From a bacterium (GTDB taxonomy: Bacteria; Planctomycetota; Planctomycetia; Kolteriales; Kolteriaceae), in the NCBI GenBank assembly GCA_019748235.1, contig JAIEPU010000090.1, positions 1 through 64,000 on the forward strand: a stretch of DNA of 64,000 nt, read 5' to 3'. The notes under the pieces were generated by a model. That model saw nothing but the letters and a program-made list of their open reading frames with translations. It did not search any database and was not told where the DNA came from. Position numbers and translations under genes: made by a program. This document shows positions 27,649-36,888 of this stretch, in pieces (the stretch's first letter is position 1; every line of letters starts with the position of its first letter).

Positions 27649-28017
27649 GGAATAGTCCCCGAGAATCCGATCGATCATGGCCTGAGGAATCGAGCGCACG
27701 ATTTCGGCAGCAACATCAGCCCCGTATCCCACCCGACGCTGATGGATTCAGCCTACCAACCCCGTTCGGGTAACTCAACAATCAGGGCGAGGCTGCGGCA
27801 AAGGCTTCTCGCACGAGAACAGCATCAAAGAGGTGCGATTCTCTTTCTGGACGTCTTTGGAAATGTGTTGCCTTTCGGCACATCAGGCAACCGGATTTGT
27901 TCTCTTCGTGAGTAGCATTCGTGGGGGATATCGCGGAGGGAAATGCCGTTTGACCTCCGTCAAAAGTATCGGATTCAAACAGCAACCGGGGCGAAAGGTT
28001 TCTATTGGGAGAATGAA
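27649..28017. other. Intergenic stretch, no convincing gene
   Basis: About 370 bp between the 5' end of the desaturase gene and the 3' end of the FAD oxidoreductase gene. It must hold the desaturase promoter; no consensus element was identified. Confidence 0.45.
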
Positions 28018-29280
28018 CTAACAGTTACCAACCTTCAAATTGCTGATCAAGCTCTCGGCGGTTTTCCGACCGCTGAGTAGCGCTCCATGGATGGAGGTCG
28101 TTTCACAGTAGTCGCCGCAATGATAGAGCCCCGAGCTAATTCGTGACTCAACCGCTCCTCCGTCTCGAAAGTGGGCAGGCTGCGCGGGGAGTGCGTGCGC
28201 GATATCATATCGCCTCAACAGCTCCCATCGGTCAACTTCTGATCCATACCAATCACGGAGCTGCCTTCTCATTTCTTCGTCAACACTCGTGTCCGCATCA
28301 GCATATGCTCCGATTATCGAGGCGGAAATCAGTGATTGACCGGAGGGCGCATAGGAAGGAGCAACATTGCTGATCACCGCCAAATTGTTGATCGGACCCT
28401 TCTTCTCGCCATTCAAGACGAGTAACGGTTCGTGAAAAGGAGGAAGGGAAGCAGCGAAGTAGTAACAAGTGGTTGATCGTGAAATCGGCTGGGTCACCAA
28501 ACCTCGTGTTAACCTCGCCGCCTCGGGACCCTCGACAGCCAATACAATCGCACGTGCGTTGATTCGCTCTCCTGTTGCTAGTCGAATTCCTTCCTCCACT
28601 GACCTCACTCGAGAGGAGAGCATGATGCATTCGGAGGGTAACCCCTCCGCCAACTGCTTCGGTATTGCCCCCATTCCCTTTTCAGGGACCGCGGCATCTC
28701 CCATCGCAAACATGCGAAAGACAAATCGAAAGAAACGGCTCGATGTCACCAGATCCTTTTCGAAGAACACTCCAGAAAACCACGGCCTGAAGAATCGCTC
28801 GATCATGTCATCCGACAATCCAACGGAATGACGAAGATAATCGTGTGTGGTTGAATCGGTTTCGTTCCAAAGTGATTGAACAGAAGAATGAGTGACATGA
28901 TGACGGAGCTTGGCTAGTTTCAAACGATCTCTAAACCTCCCAACACCGTTGAATAACGTCGAGAGTGCTTCCGTGGGTCTACGCCAGGGATCAGCCATTT
29001 TAACGAACTTACCCGATGTCCTGATCCATGCTCCTGGAGCAAACGAATGCAATTTCAAAGTTGGATAGTCGAGGACGCGTTGCGCCTCGGGATATGCCGT
29101 TTGAAGAACCTGGAACCCACGATCGAGTTGAAATCCATTAACAATATCCGTTTGAATGCGTCCTCCTACGTCATTCGCCCCTTCAATCAGAAGAAAGTCG
29201 ATGTTGTTCTCGTACAGCGTGCGCGCACACGCAAGTCCCGCAAGTCCGGCGCCGACGATCACGATTGGATTTGCGCTCAT
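28018..29280 (-). CDS. FAD-dependent amine oxidase/phytoene-desaturase-like oxidoreductase
   Basis: About 420 residues from ATG 29280, 8 nt after AAGGA. The N-terminal Rossmann fold reads IVIVGAGLAGLACARTLYEN, then the family's second motif GANDVGGRIQTD and LDRGFQVLQTAYPEA; the C-terminus has the FAD-closing segment SSGLYHCGDYCETTSIHGAL. This subgroup (COG3349/COG1232-like) includes carotenoid and porphyrin oxidoreductases and uncharacterised light-cluster enzymes. It is the last gene of the leftward operon headed by the MerR regulator. The substrate is unknown, but context suggests a lipid or isoprenoid. Confidence 0.88.
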   Translation of the reverse strand: MSANPIVIVGAGLAGLACARTLYENNIDFLLIEGANDVGGRIQTDIVNGFQLDRGFQVLQTAYPEAQRVLDYPTLKLHSFAPGAWIRTSGKFVKMADPWRRPTEALSTLFNGVGRFRDRLKLAKLRHHVTHSSVQSLWNETDSTTHDYLRHSVGLSDDMIERFFRPWFSGVFFEKDLVTSSRFFRFVFRMFAMGDAAVPEKGMGAIPKQLAEGLPSECIMLSSRVRSVEEGIRLATGERINARAIVLAVEGPEAARLTRGLVTQPISRSTTCYYFAASLPPFHEPLLVLNGEKKGPINNLAVISNVAPSYAPSGQSLISASIIGAYADADTSVDEEMRRQLRDWYGSEVDRWELLRRYDIAHALPAQPAHFRDGGAVESRISSGLYHCGDYCETTSIHGALLSGRKTAESLISNLKVGNC

Positions 29281-29345
29281 TCCAAATATCCTTAATTCGT
29301 TCGTTGCATGAAACTCGCCGTGCATGGAGGAAGGAAACAGATCAT

Positions 29346-29765
29346 CTAGGCATCACCGAACCATCGAGCAGCGGCGTGCATCACCAATGCAATGGCGCCC
29401 GAAAGTACGCTTCCCCAAATCATGTCGGCTACCGTCATTCGCGTGGACCATTGATCCAGGACCGCCAAGTTCGTCAGATCGTAGACGCCGTACACGACCA
29501 ATCCGAAGAGAGCTCCCCAACCGAATGCGTGAATGAGTGTCGATTGGCGTGTGAGCCGTGGCCGAACAAAAAGGACGATCCCACCGGGGATGAGGATGTA
29601 AACCAAGAGGGCGGCCCCCCACCGAGGACTGAGTGAACCATTTTCGCGACGAGCGAGCGTTCCTAGTTCTTGGTTGTAAAAGTCGCTCATCAATAGCCCG
29701 ATCCAGAGGAAATCGAGCAATAAAAAGAACGGGAGGATGATCAAAAACAATCGAAGTGATCGCAT
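29346..29765 (-). CDS. DUF2177 family membrane protein
   Basis: 139 residues with four hydrophobic spans: LRLFLIILPFFLLLDFLWIG, a central pair around WGAALLVYILIPGGIVLFV and GALFGLVVYGVYDLTNLAVL, and a final span (WGSVLSGAIALVMHAAARW). The motifs D-x-x-W-I-G, VYGVYDLTN and MIWGS are those of DUF2177. The biochemical role of the family is unknown, but members recur in gene clusters with FAD oxidoreductases, cyclopropane synthases and photolyases, as here. It starts 9 bp after the UvsE gene stop. Confidence 0.88.
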   Translation of the reverse strand: MRSLRLFLIILPFFLLLDFLWIGLLMSDFYNQELGTLARRENGSLSPRWGAALLVYILIPGGIVLFVRPRLTRQSTLIHAFGWGALFGLVVYGVYDLTNLAVLDQWSTRMTVADMIWGSVLSGAIALVMHAAARWFGDA

Positions 29766-29774
29766 TTCGAGTTC

Positions 29775-30965
29775 TCACTTTCTCATCGTTGTTCGACCAT
29801 TCAATTCACGATGAAGCTTCAACACCGCCAATTCCTTGGCCTTTGCTTCCACCTCGACGGTAATAGGAAGATCACGCCAGCAATCTGGAAAGTCCGCGTG
29901 ATCGATGTAGTCGTGATGACGTTCAGGATGCGGTCCGTTCCACCCTTCGAGCGGACTCGAAAGATGAAACAACGGCTCGCGATTCCACGTGGCCAGGGCC
30001 CGCGATGTCGCCTCCTCGACCGACAAACCATCTGATAGACATCGATGATGATGGACATCGTAAACGAGCGGGATCTTCAACTCTTGACAAAGGGGTAGCA
30101 GATCCGCTGGAGTGAATGTCTTGTCGTCATTCTCAACCGTCAAGCGGGACCGAATCGACGAGGGAAGAGACTTCACACTGTTGGCGAATTGAACGAGTGC
30201 AGCCGACTTGTTGCCGTATGCCCCTCCTCCGTGGATGTTGATGACGTCAGCCCCGATCCAATCGCAAAGCTCGGCATGATATTCAAGATCGCGAATCGCA
30301 TTTTGCACGACCTCGAGTTTCGGCGAATTGAGAACAACGAACTGATCGGGATGAAACAAGGTTCGAATGCCATTCGCCTGAGCGAATCTTCCGCAGTCGC
30401 GAAATGTTTCGATGATGTCCTCTGACTGAGGGAGTTCATTCATCATATAGCCGACACGCGGATGCGTTTTCAGTGGAAGGATCGTGCTCAGAATCCGAAA
30501 GCAACCTATCCCTTGCGCACCGCAGAACTCCAATGCTTGGCGAAGGGACCGGGCGTTCGCGAAACAAATCTCCGACAACTTTTGGCGGCGCTCTTTCGTC
30601 TTCAACGAAAGCAGATGGGCGGCAGTCGTCGTGCGGAACTTGCAATCGAATTCAGCGAACTGACAACAAAGTCCCAGTCGAACCTTTTGGCTCGCCATGG
30701 AAGGAGCTATCTCTCGCCTCTTTCCAAGCCGAATAGGCCCTTTGGCTGTGGCTATCGGGACTTGCTTACCTCTTTGCAGCACCGCTATTTCTCCTCGATC
30801 CGCCATCCGTGCCGCTTGCAAGCGAATATCTTCCATGTGTGGCCTCCAATCGTCCGGCCAAAGAAGACGCGCCACTTCTGAGGGACAGATCGTCCTCCCG
30901 ACGCGTCGCTCGTCGAGAAGATCGAGAATTTTCTGACGGATCCTCGCGTCGGCATTGTCGTTCAT
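29775..30965 (-). CDS. DUF3253 - UV damage endonuclease (UvsE/UvdE) fusion
   Basis: About 396 residues from ATG 30965, which overlaps the upstream stop as ATGA. Residues ~5-78 are a DUF3253 winged-helix-like domain (RTICPSEVARLL, DDWRPHMEDIRLQAARMADR, KGPIRLG). After a short basic linker the UvsE TIM barrel begins (VRLGLCCQF) and is complete, with metal-ligand motifs HPDQFV, INIHGGG, VENDDKT, DVHHHR, HHDYIDH and VEVEAKAKE. UvsE nicks DNA 5' to UV photoproducts and starts light-independent repair. Family UvsE proteins start where the second domain starts here, so the N-terminal domain is an addition. It sits in the MerR-led operon where related clusters usually carry a photolyase. Confidence 0.92.
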   Translation of the reverse strand: MNDNADARIRQKILDLLDERRVGRTICPSEVARLLWPDDWRPHMEDIRLQAARMADRGEIAVLQRGKQVPIATAKGPIRLGKRREIAPSMASQKVRLGLCCQFAEFDCKFRTTTAAHLLSLKTKERRQKLSEICFANARSLRQALEFCGAQGIGCFRILSTILPLKTHPRVGYMMNELPQSEDIIETFRDCGRFAQANGIRTLFHPDQFVVLNSPKLEVVQNAIRDLEYHAELCDWIGADVINIHGGGAYGNKSAALVQFANSVKSLPSSIRSRLTVENDDKTFTPADLLPLCQELKIPLVYDVHHHRCLSDGLSVEEATSRALATWNREPLFHLSSPLEGWNGPHPERHHDYIDHADFPDCWRDLPITVEVEAKAKELAVLKLHRELNGRTTMRK

Positions 30966-32254
30966 TCGACCGAGGCCGTCGGAGAATTCGTCGATGACAG
31001 ATCCTTCCATTGATAGACCGCCATTGCGTTCAACTCGCGGATGAAAAGTTCATCCCCGACGACGGCAAGATGTGCCCAAGTCGGCTCCTCACTGATCTTG
31101 CGTGAATCGATAAGGTCAAACTTCTCTGGAGTCGCGCGAATGAGCAATAGCTCCCCCGTTTCATCGAGCGCAAGGATGCGGTCCTTGTTCGCGACTAGAC
31201 TCCAATACTTGCCGAATGGAGCGGTCGTCCACATCGTTTTGCCGCTCGAAACTTCAATGCAGATGAAGCGTTGATTTTGCAGATGTAAATAGAGGTAGCC
31301 GCCTACGACGACGGGCGACGACATATAGCCGGATACTTTGTTCGTCCAGAGTTCAGACAGATCGTACTTTCCCCCTTCATTCGTCAGTTTGAAGAGAAAT
31401 GATTTTCCCCGATAAGCGCTCGTGAACACGGTGTCTCCGACGACGGTCGGAGTCAAAATGTTCATCCCGCGAAAGGTCGGAATAGCTCGACTCCAGAGGA
31501 CATCGCCGTTCTCTGGATCGACGCCGCACAATTTCTCGCGAGTTTGCACCAATAGCTGGCGCTTTCCCAGTAGCTCGGCCATGTATGGAGAGGAGAACGC
31601 GCTCCCATACATTCCTCCACCGTCATCAAGCGTCTTCCAAATCAGCTTCCCTGTCCTTTTATCGAGCTTGCAGAAGCCGCCCCCCGCCTGCACATACAAA
31701 TCATCTCCGTCAATTAACGGGGAACAAACGAAACCAAATGTTGGAACCTCCGACTTCATGTCCTTGACGAAATCGACAGTCCAATTTGTCTTGCCCGTTT
31801 TGGCGTCCAAACAAACAAGCACGTCACGAATTCCACCTACGTACAACGATTCACCGTCGTAGGCCGGGGTAGATCGAATCCAGTCACCGTTCGCTTTCGC
31901 AAAAAACGGAACTTTGATAGACCCCTCCCACGACGTCTCCCAGACTTGTTTCCCCGTCGCGCGATCGAGAGCGCGAACGGCCTCGTACTTCTCATCCCTC
32001 GTCTCGGTCACGAAAACCAGGTCTTTCGACACGATGGGCCCCGAGTAGCTCGGACTGAGAGGAACTCGCCAAGCGAGGGTCAATGATTTCTCGTCTAAAT
32101 GGTCAGGCCATGATGCCGATTCCCGCACATGCCCGTTTCGACTCGGGCCGCGCCATTGCGTCCATGAATCTATCTCCTCGCCGCTTGCGAGATTAGACCC
32201 CATGATGACGGTGAAGATTGTCAGCAGTTGACTAATGGTCTTTCGTGGAATCAT
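30962..32254 (-). CDS. Exported PQQ-like beta-propeller (BamB-like) protein
   Basis: About 430 residues. The signal peptide (ISQLLTIFTVIMGSNLASGE) is followed by WRGPSRNGHV, the usual opening of planctomycete PQQ-propeller proteins, and by repeated tryptophan-docking blades of the form A-L-D-x-x-T-G-K-x-x-W (RALDRATGKQVWE, CLDAKTGKTNWT, KLDKRTGKLIWK, CIEVSSGKTMWT). Such proteins are periplasmic scaffolds or, with PQQ, dehydrogenases; catalytic residues of PQQ enzymes are not evident, so a binding role is more likely. The start at 32254 lies inside the end of the regulator gene (23-bp overlap) and its stop overlaps the UvsE start. Confidence 0.87.
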   Translation of the reverse strand: MIPRKTISQLLTIFTVIMGSNLASGEEIDSWTQWRGPSRNGHVRESASWPDHLDEKSLTLAWRVPLSPSYSGPIVSKDLVFVTETRDEKYEAVRALDRATGKQVWETSWEGSIKVPFFAKANGDWIRSTPAYDGESLYVGGIRDVLVCLDAKTGKTNWTVDFVKDMKSEVPTFGFVCSPLIDGDDLYVQAGGGFCKLDKRTGKLIWKTLDDGGGMYGSAFSSPYMAELLGKRQLLVQTREKLCGVDPENGDVLWSRAIPTFRGMNILTPTVVGDTVFTSAYRGKSFLFKLTNEGGKYDLSELWTNKVSGYMSSPVVVGGYLYLHLQNQRFICIEVSSGKTMWTTAPFGKYWSLVANKDRILALDETGELLLIRATPEKFDLIDSRKISEEPTWAHLAVVGDELFIRELNAMAVYQWKDLSSTNSPTASVE

Positions 32255-33191
32255 TTCGTGTCTCCTTACGACGGGCTTTCTTGGGTACGGTGGACACATT
32301 GATGGGAGTCAACGCTCGCCGCGATAATCGCTGACGGTGCGAGCGAACCAACGTATTCGTGAATGATTCGAGATGCTGCAAGTTATCGCAAAAGCAAGTG
32401 TAATGTATTCGTTGGCGAACGTGCTCCGTGAGAGCTCTGCCTCCGATGACGATTGGCACAATACCGTCGATCGCTTGATAAAAACTCCGATAACCATCGA
32501 GGAACTGTTGTTCGTCGTCCAGATGAGAAACACTCAGCCAGAGGAGATCAGGCTTGAGATCACGGACGGCGGCAATTAGTGTCTCGAAAGGGAGTCGGCT
32601 TCCCAATGATTTTGATCGCCAGCCAAGCTGCTGTAATACCGTTTCGACCATCGCGGTCGGCAAGGAATAAGGATCCGATTCAACACTACCGCCAATCGCA
32701 AGAGGCGCGTTCGCAGGTGAAGAAGGAATTCGCTGTTGCCACTCCCCGATAATGCGGAGGCATGTTCCGCATGCGCGCCGCTCCTGATAAATCTCGACTT
32801 CATCACATTCCCATCCCGTGCCGATGCAGCGAAATGCTGGAGTGATTATTTCGTCGAAGATTCGACTCGCGGATTCTCCTGTCAAATGTGATTGAAAGAT
32901 GATTTGTCGGCATGCCTCTTCGTCGCCTAAGACAATCGCGTTGAGGAATTGTTGCGACATATCTGACGTCGCTGACGAAGCCTCGTGAGAACGAAGAGGA
33001 AGTCCGATGAGTTGAGGAGCGACTGACCGCCCCATTTTCCGGAGATACTCGGTAGCTGATGCAAGAGTGATGCGCCGGTGCCCCCCAGCCGTTTTCTCTG
33101 TCGCGATCACTCCCTGATCGCACCACCGCTTGATCGAAGACTCACTGACCCCAGCGGCGGAAGCCAAAGTCTTAGGGCTCACATACGGCAT
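32232..33191 (-). CDS. CarH/LitR-like MerR-family regulator with degenerate cobalamin-binding domain
   Basis: 319 residues. An N-terminal MerR-type HTH (PKTLASAAGVSESSIKRWCD, wing GGHRRI) is followed by a four-helix cap domain (residues ~78-155) and a B12-binding Rossmann-like domain (~160-285), the architecture of photoreceptor repressors CarH and LitR. In CarH the cap motif is W-x9-E-H and the B12 domain carries a histidine ligand in a D-x-H-like motif. Here the cap keeps W127 and E137 but has R138 for His, residue 128 is Glu, and the ligand site reads DPYSLP with Y175 for His. It heads the leftward operon and diverges from a rightward one; ACGTT repeats lie near both starts. Confidence 0.88.
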   Translation of the reverse strand: MPYVSPKTLASAAGVSESSIKRWCDQGVIATEKTAGGHRRITLASATEYLRKMGRSVAPQLIGLPLRSHEASSATSDMSQQFLNAIVLGDEEACRQIIFQSHLTGESASRIFDEIITPAFRCIGTGWECDEVEIYQERRACGTCLRIIGEWQQRIPSSPANAPLAIGGSVESDPYSLPTAMVETVLQQLGWRSKSLGSRLPFETLIAAVRDLKPDLLWLSVSHLDDEQQFLDGYRSFYQAIDGIVPIVIGGRALTEHVRQRIHYTCFCDNLQHLESFTNTLVRSHRQRLSRRALTPINVSTVPKKARRKETRNDSTKDH

Positions 33192-33211
33192 AGCTCGGCT
33201 CGACCAGTCAG

Positions 33212-33229
33212 AACGTTTTGAACGTTTTT
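33212..33229. promoter_or_regulatory. Tandem ACGTT repeats upstream of the MerR gene
   Basis: Two head-to-tail 9-bp units, aacgttttg (33212-33220) and aacgttttt (33221-33229), 21 bp before the regulator ATG. The same core occurs in the second cluster at the other end of this divergent gap, so both are probable binding sites for the MerR protein. Confidence 0.6.
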
Positions 33230-33356
33230 ATCGAAAAAGACTTTCCTTACAAATGGTACGCGGAATTGTGGTTAGAAACCGTATTAATCGTCGTTTTTCT
33301 TCTTTTTTACGGCTTACTCTGATTGCGATGCGTCCTTCATCCTCCTACCGTTATTG

Positions 33357-33384
33357 GACGTTTTGCACGTTCATGAACGTTTTG
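33357..33384. promoter_or_regulatory. ACGTT repeat cluster with a 14-bp palindrome upstream of the FAD oxidoreductase gene
   Basis: Three ACGTT cores start at 33358, 33367 and 33377, two in the form acgtttt. The last two are embedded in the perfect 14-bp palindrome acgttcatgaacgt (33367-33380). It ends 29 bp before the ATG at 33413, a position that could cover the promoter and block RNA polymerase. Confidence 0.6.
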
Positions 33385-33412
33385 GTCTCAGTTAGGGTAA
33401 GTCGAGAGAAGT

Positions 33413-34714
33413 ATGAAGATCGCTATCGTCGGAGGAGGAGTCGCCGGCCTGACCGCCGCCCATCGTCTGGGTTCCCGGCACGAAGTAACGATCTTCGAAG
33501 CGTCTCACTATCTGGGAGGTCATGCCCATACGGTCGACGTCCAACTGGACGGTCAAACACACGCGGTCGACACGGGCTTCATGGTCTTCAATGATTGGAC
33601 GTACCCGCACTTCATTGAGCTCATTGATGAGTTGGGAATCACCTCGCGACCGACGGAAATGGGGTTCAGCGTTCAGTGCGAACGGAGTGGGCTGGAATAC
33701 AGTGGAGCGTCCCTGAGTACATTGTTCGCCCAGCGACGGAATTTCATTCGTCCTCGTTTTCACCGAATGCTGTTCGATATTCTCCGATTTAATCAACAGG
33801 CCACGAAGCTCTCGCAGCCAGAGATGATTGATCGCGTGCGGAATGACGCAACCGTCGGCGAGTTTCTCCGAGAAGGGCGATACTCGAAAGAATTTGCGGA
33901 AAACTATCTCTTACCCATGGGGTCCGCTATCTGGTCTTGCCCCATGGGGACGTTCGCGGATTTTCCAATTCGTTTCATCATCGAGTTCTACCGCAATCAC
34001 GGGCTGCTCAATATCTGGAATCGCCCCGTGTGGCGAACGATCAATGGAGGATCGCGGAGTTACGTGAGGGCCATCATTGATCGCTTTAATGGACAAATTC
34101 GCCTTCGAACACCGGTCGCTCAAGTGCGACGACTTCCGGACCGAGTCGAGCTGATGACTCGTGGCGACGGCGCCGCGTCGTTCGACCATGTGATCTTTGC
34201 ATGTCATAGCGACCAGGCACTCCGTCTTCTCGCGGACGCCTCTGCCACCGAGCGAGAACTTCTGAGCGCGTTTCCCTACCAACGGAGTATCGCGGTCCTG
34301 CATACCGACGAATCATTGCTACCCAGAAGTAGACGTGCATGGGCAAGCTGGAATTACCACATCTCTGACGACTCGAACGGAAATGCAACGGTCACTTACT
34401 GCCTGAGCATCCTTCAACAAATCCGATCGCGGTCAACGGTAAACCTGACCCTCAATGCCGAGCATCGAATCAACCCCGAACGAGTGCTGAACCGATTCAT
34501 TTACGAACATCCCGTCTTCAACATCAGACGAACTTCCGCGCAAGAGAGACATAGAGAGTTGATCGGCAACAATCGGACCTCTTATTGCGGAGCTTATTGG
34601 CGAAATGGGTTCCACGAAGACGGAGTCGTCAGCGCACTTAGAGTGTGCAGATACTTCGAACAGATGGCGGAACATCGGACAAAAGCCGCGACCGAGTTGT
34701 GTCGGTCAAACTAG
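33413..34714 (+). CDS. NAD/FAD-dependent oxidoreductase (amine oxidase family) of the lipid cluster
   Basis: 433 residues. It opens with the dinucleotide-binding fold [20 protein letters not shown], continues with [16 protein letters not shown] and [16 protein letters not shown], and has the C-terminal FAD-contact segment [20 protein letters not shown]. This is the COG2907-type flavoprotein that typically precedes DUF1365 and a cyclopropane-fatty-acid synthase, as here. The cluster modifies membrane fatty acyl chains (for example methylated or furan-type acids) in other bacteria; the exact reaction of this member is inferred, not shown. A GAGAGAAG site precedes the ATG. It is the first gene of the rightward operon. 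Confidence 0.9.
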   Translation: MKIAIVGGGVAGLTAAHRLGSRHEVTIFEASHYLGGHAHTVDVQLDGQTHAVDTGFMVFNDWTYPHFIELIDELGITSRPTEMGFSVQCERSGLEYSGASLSTLFAQRRNFIRPRFHRMLFDILRFNQQATKLSQPEMIDRVRNDATVGEFLREGRYSKEFAENYLLPMGSAIWSCPMGTFADFPIRFIIEFYRNHGLLNIWNRPVWRTINGGSRSYVRAIIDRFNGQIRLRTPVAQVRRLPDRVELMTRGDGAASFDHVIFACHSDQALRLLADASATERELLSAFPYQRSIAVLHTDESLLPRSRRAWASWNYHISDDSNGNATVTYCLSILQQIRSRSTVNLTLNAEHRINPERVLNRFIYEHPVFNIRRTSAQERHRELIGNNRTSYCGAYWRNGFHEDGVVSALRVCRYFEQMAEHRTKAATELCRSN

Positions 34715-34718
34715 ATTC

Positions 34719-35510
34719 ATGAGGGACGTTTCGTTGAGCCAAAAGTCGTGTTTTTACGAGGGAACGGTTTTTCACCGCCGTTATGCGACGGCCGATCATT
34801 CATTCCTTTATCGGTTGTTTCTAGTCTTCGTTGATTTAGAGGAAATCGAACAACTCTTCGGTCGTCGTGGTTTCTGGTCGACCCGTTCGTTTTCCATCGC
34901 ACGTTTCCGTCGTGATGATCATTTAGGCGATCCGAGTCTTCCGCTCGATGAGTCCATCCGTGACCTAGTGGAAGAACAAACGGGGCATCGGCCCGAAGGA
35001 GCCATACGACTCCTCACCCACTTTCGCTACTTCGGATTTCAAATGAATCCAGTGAGCTTCTACTACTGCTACTCGCCGTCTGAAGTCCTAGAGGCGGTCG
35101 TCGCGGAAGTAAACAATACGCCCTGGAATGAACAACACAATTACGTGTTGGATGTGAGGGGTCAAGAGTCAGATCATCGTCTGAAGGCGAGGCACCCCAA
35201 AACATTTCATGTCTCTCCCTTTCTGACGATGGGTATGGATTACGACTGGTCACTTTCAACTCCCGGTGATCGACTTCTCATTCACGTCACCAATCGAGAC
35301 GGTGAATCGGTACCATTCGTCGCAACACTTTCCTTAAATCGGCGAGAGCTCACTCCATTGCGAAAAGTTTCCATTCTCTTTCGATATCCATTCATGACGA
35401 TGCAGGTCTTCATTGGAATCTATTGGCAAGCCGCTCGACTGTGGTGGAAGAGAATTCCCTATGTGCCGCATCCGAAGGTAAAACCACAGATATCTCCACG
35501 ATCACCATGA
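34719..35510 (+). CDS. DUF1365 family protein
   Basis: About 263 residues from ATG 34719, 4 bp after the preceding stop. Family landmarks are present: [20 protein letters not shown] at the start, [20 protein letters not shown] in the middle, [17 protein letters not shown], and [17 protein letters not shown] near the C-terminal third. The function of DUF1365 is not established, but it co-occurs almost invariably with the flavoprotein and cyclopropane-synthase genes found on either side. The frame continues upstream into the previous gene, but only the start chosen here matches the family. Confidence 0.92.
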   Translation: MRDVSLSQKSCFYEGTVFHRRYATADHSFLYRLFLVFVDLEEIEQLFGRRGFWSTRSFSIARFRRDDHLGDPSLPLDESIRDLVEEQTGHRPEGAIRLLTHFRYFGFQMNPVSFYYCYSPSEVLEAVVAEVNNTPWNEQHNYVLDVRGQESDHRLKARHPKTFHVSPFLTMGMDYDWSLSTPGDRLLIHVTNRDGESVPFVATLSLNRRELTPLRKVSILFRYPFMTMQVFIGIYWQAARLWWKRIPYVPHPKVKPQISPRSP

Positions 35511-35562
35511 AAAGGTCGGATTCGGTGGCGGTTACAATTGATAATTTTTTGGATCGTTGGAA

Positions 35563-36888
35563 ATGAGTGACGAGAATTCAAGCGAGCGACTTGGCTACCT
35601 CGACAAGTTTGCCCGACAATTGCTGACAAATCAATTGTTGAGCATCCGGGGTGGCGAAATCGTGCTTTCGGATTACCAAGGGTGCGCACATTTTGGAGAA
35701 CGCGGCGACATTGGGGCTGTATGCTCTGTTCGTCGGCCTCGCTTCTACCGAGACGCACTCTTCGGCGGTACCCTTTCCATTGCACAGTCCTACATCGATG
35801 GAGACTGGGACTGTGATGATCTGACGTCCCTCTTCCGCATCCTTGTCCGAAATATCCAGACGACGACTCGTCTCGACAATTGGTTCAGCGGAATCATCTC
35901 AGTCGGACATCGAATTCTTCACTGGACTCGAAAAAACAGCCTTCGAGGGAGCCGAAAGAATATCAGCGCTCATTATGACCTGGGCAATGACTTCTTCAGG
36001 CTTTGGCTTGATCAATCCCTTGCCTATTCGAGCGGGATCTTTCCGCACGCTCATGCGACAATGCACGATGCGTCCATCGAAAAGTTCGATCGCATTTGTC
36101 GGAAGCTGGATCTGAGTTCCGACGACGAAGTTCTCGAGATTGGTGCAGGATGGGGAGGATTCGCGATCCATGCGGCACAGCATTATGATTGCCGCATCAC
36201 CACGACAACGATTTCGAAAGAACAATTCGAGGTCGCTCGCGATCGAATTCATCGAGCGAAACTCAACGATCGCATCACCCTCCTCCAGAAAGATTACCGA
36301 GAGCTGACGGGGAAATATGACAAGATTGTGTCGATCGAGATGATCGAAGCGGTCGGCCATCAATTTCTCGACGACTATTTCAAGAGATGCAACGAACTAT
36401 TGAAACCAGACGGCTCACTCGCACTCCAAGCGATTGTCATGCCGGAATCGAGGCATCGCGAATACCTCAGATCCGTCGATTTCATCCAACGATTCGTATT
36501 TCCTGGCGGATCGTTACCTTCCGTATCGAGCCTTTTGGAATCCATCGGCAGAACATCTGACTTGCGTCTCGTTCACATCGAGGAGTTAGCCCCGCACTAT
36601 GCCAAAACACTCCATCTTTGGAAGAGATCATTTGAAGATCAGATCGATGCCGTGAAGGAACAAGGATTCCCTGATCCATTCATCCGGATGTGGAATTATT
36701 ACCTCTCCTATTGCGAGGCACTCTTTGAAGAACGGCACATCGGGGTCATGCAACTACAATTTGACAGGCAGCAGGGCCGTCAAGATCCAATTCGAATTTC
36801 GTCCCGCGCCGCGATGATGCCTGAGGAGAAACGCGACATGGGATTATCGGGCCGGTTTCATGAGCTCGCTCACGGAGACGTTCACTAA
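35563..36888 (+). CDS. Cyclopropane-fatty-acyl-phospholipid synthase family methyltransferase
   Basis: About 441 residues from ATG 35563. The SAM-binding core reads EVLEIGAGWGGFAIHAA, preceded by the family motif SAHYDLGNDFFRLWLDQS and LAYSSGIF, and followed by TTTTISKEQFEVARDRI, KIVSIEMIEAVGHQF and a C-terminal domain with FVFPGGSLPS and MRFYLSYCE-type sequence (MWNYYLSYCEALFE). The family transfers a methyl group from SAM to the double bond of membrane phospholipid acyl chains. Its stop shares a base with the start of the next methyltransferase gene (TAATG), indicating coupling. Confidence 0.93.
   Translation: MSDENSSERLGYLDKFARQLLTNQLLSIRGGEIVLSDYQGCAHFGERGDIGAVCSVRRPRFYRDALFGGTLSIAQSYIDGDWDCDDLTSLFRILVRNIQTTTRLDNWFSGIISVGHRILHWTRKNSLRGSRKNISAHYDLGNDFFRLWLDQSLAYSSGIFPHAHATMHDASIEKFDRICRKLDLSSDDEVLEIGAGWGGFAIHAAQHYDCRITTTTISKEQFEVARDRIHRAKLNDRITLLQKDYRELTGKYDKIVSIEMIEAVGHQFLDDYFKRCNELLKPDGSLALQAIVMPESRHREYLRSVDFIQRFVFPGGSLPSVSSLLESIGRTSDLRLVHIEELAPHYAKTLHLWKRSFEDQIDAVKEQGFPDPFIRMWNYYLSYCEALFEERHIGVMQLQFDRQQGRQDPIRISSRAAMMPEEKRDMGLSGRFHELAHGDVH

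Noticed and set aside
27782-27985. 67-residue minus-strand frame between the desaturase and FAD oxidoreductase genes
   Set aside because: No ribosome site, no family resemblance, ordinary random-frame composition.
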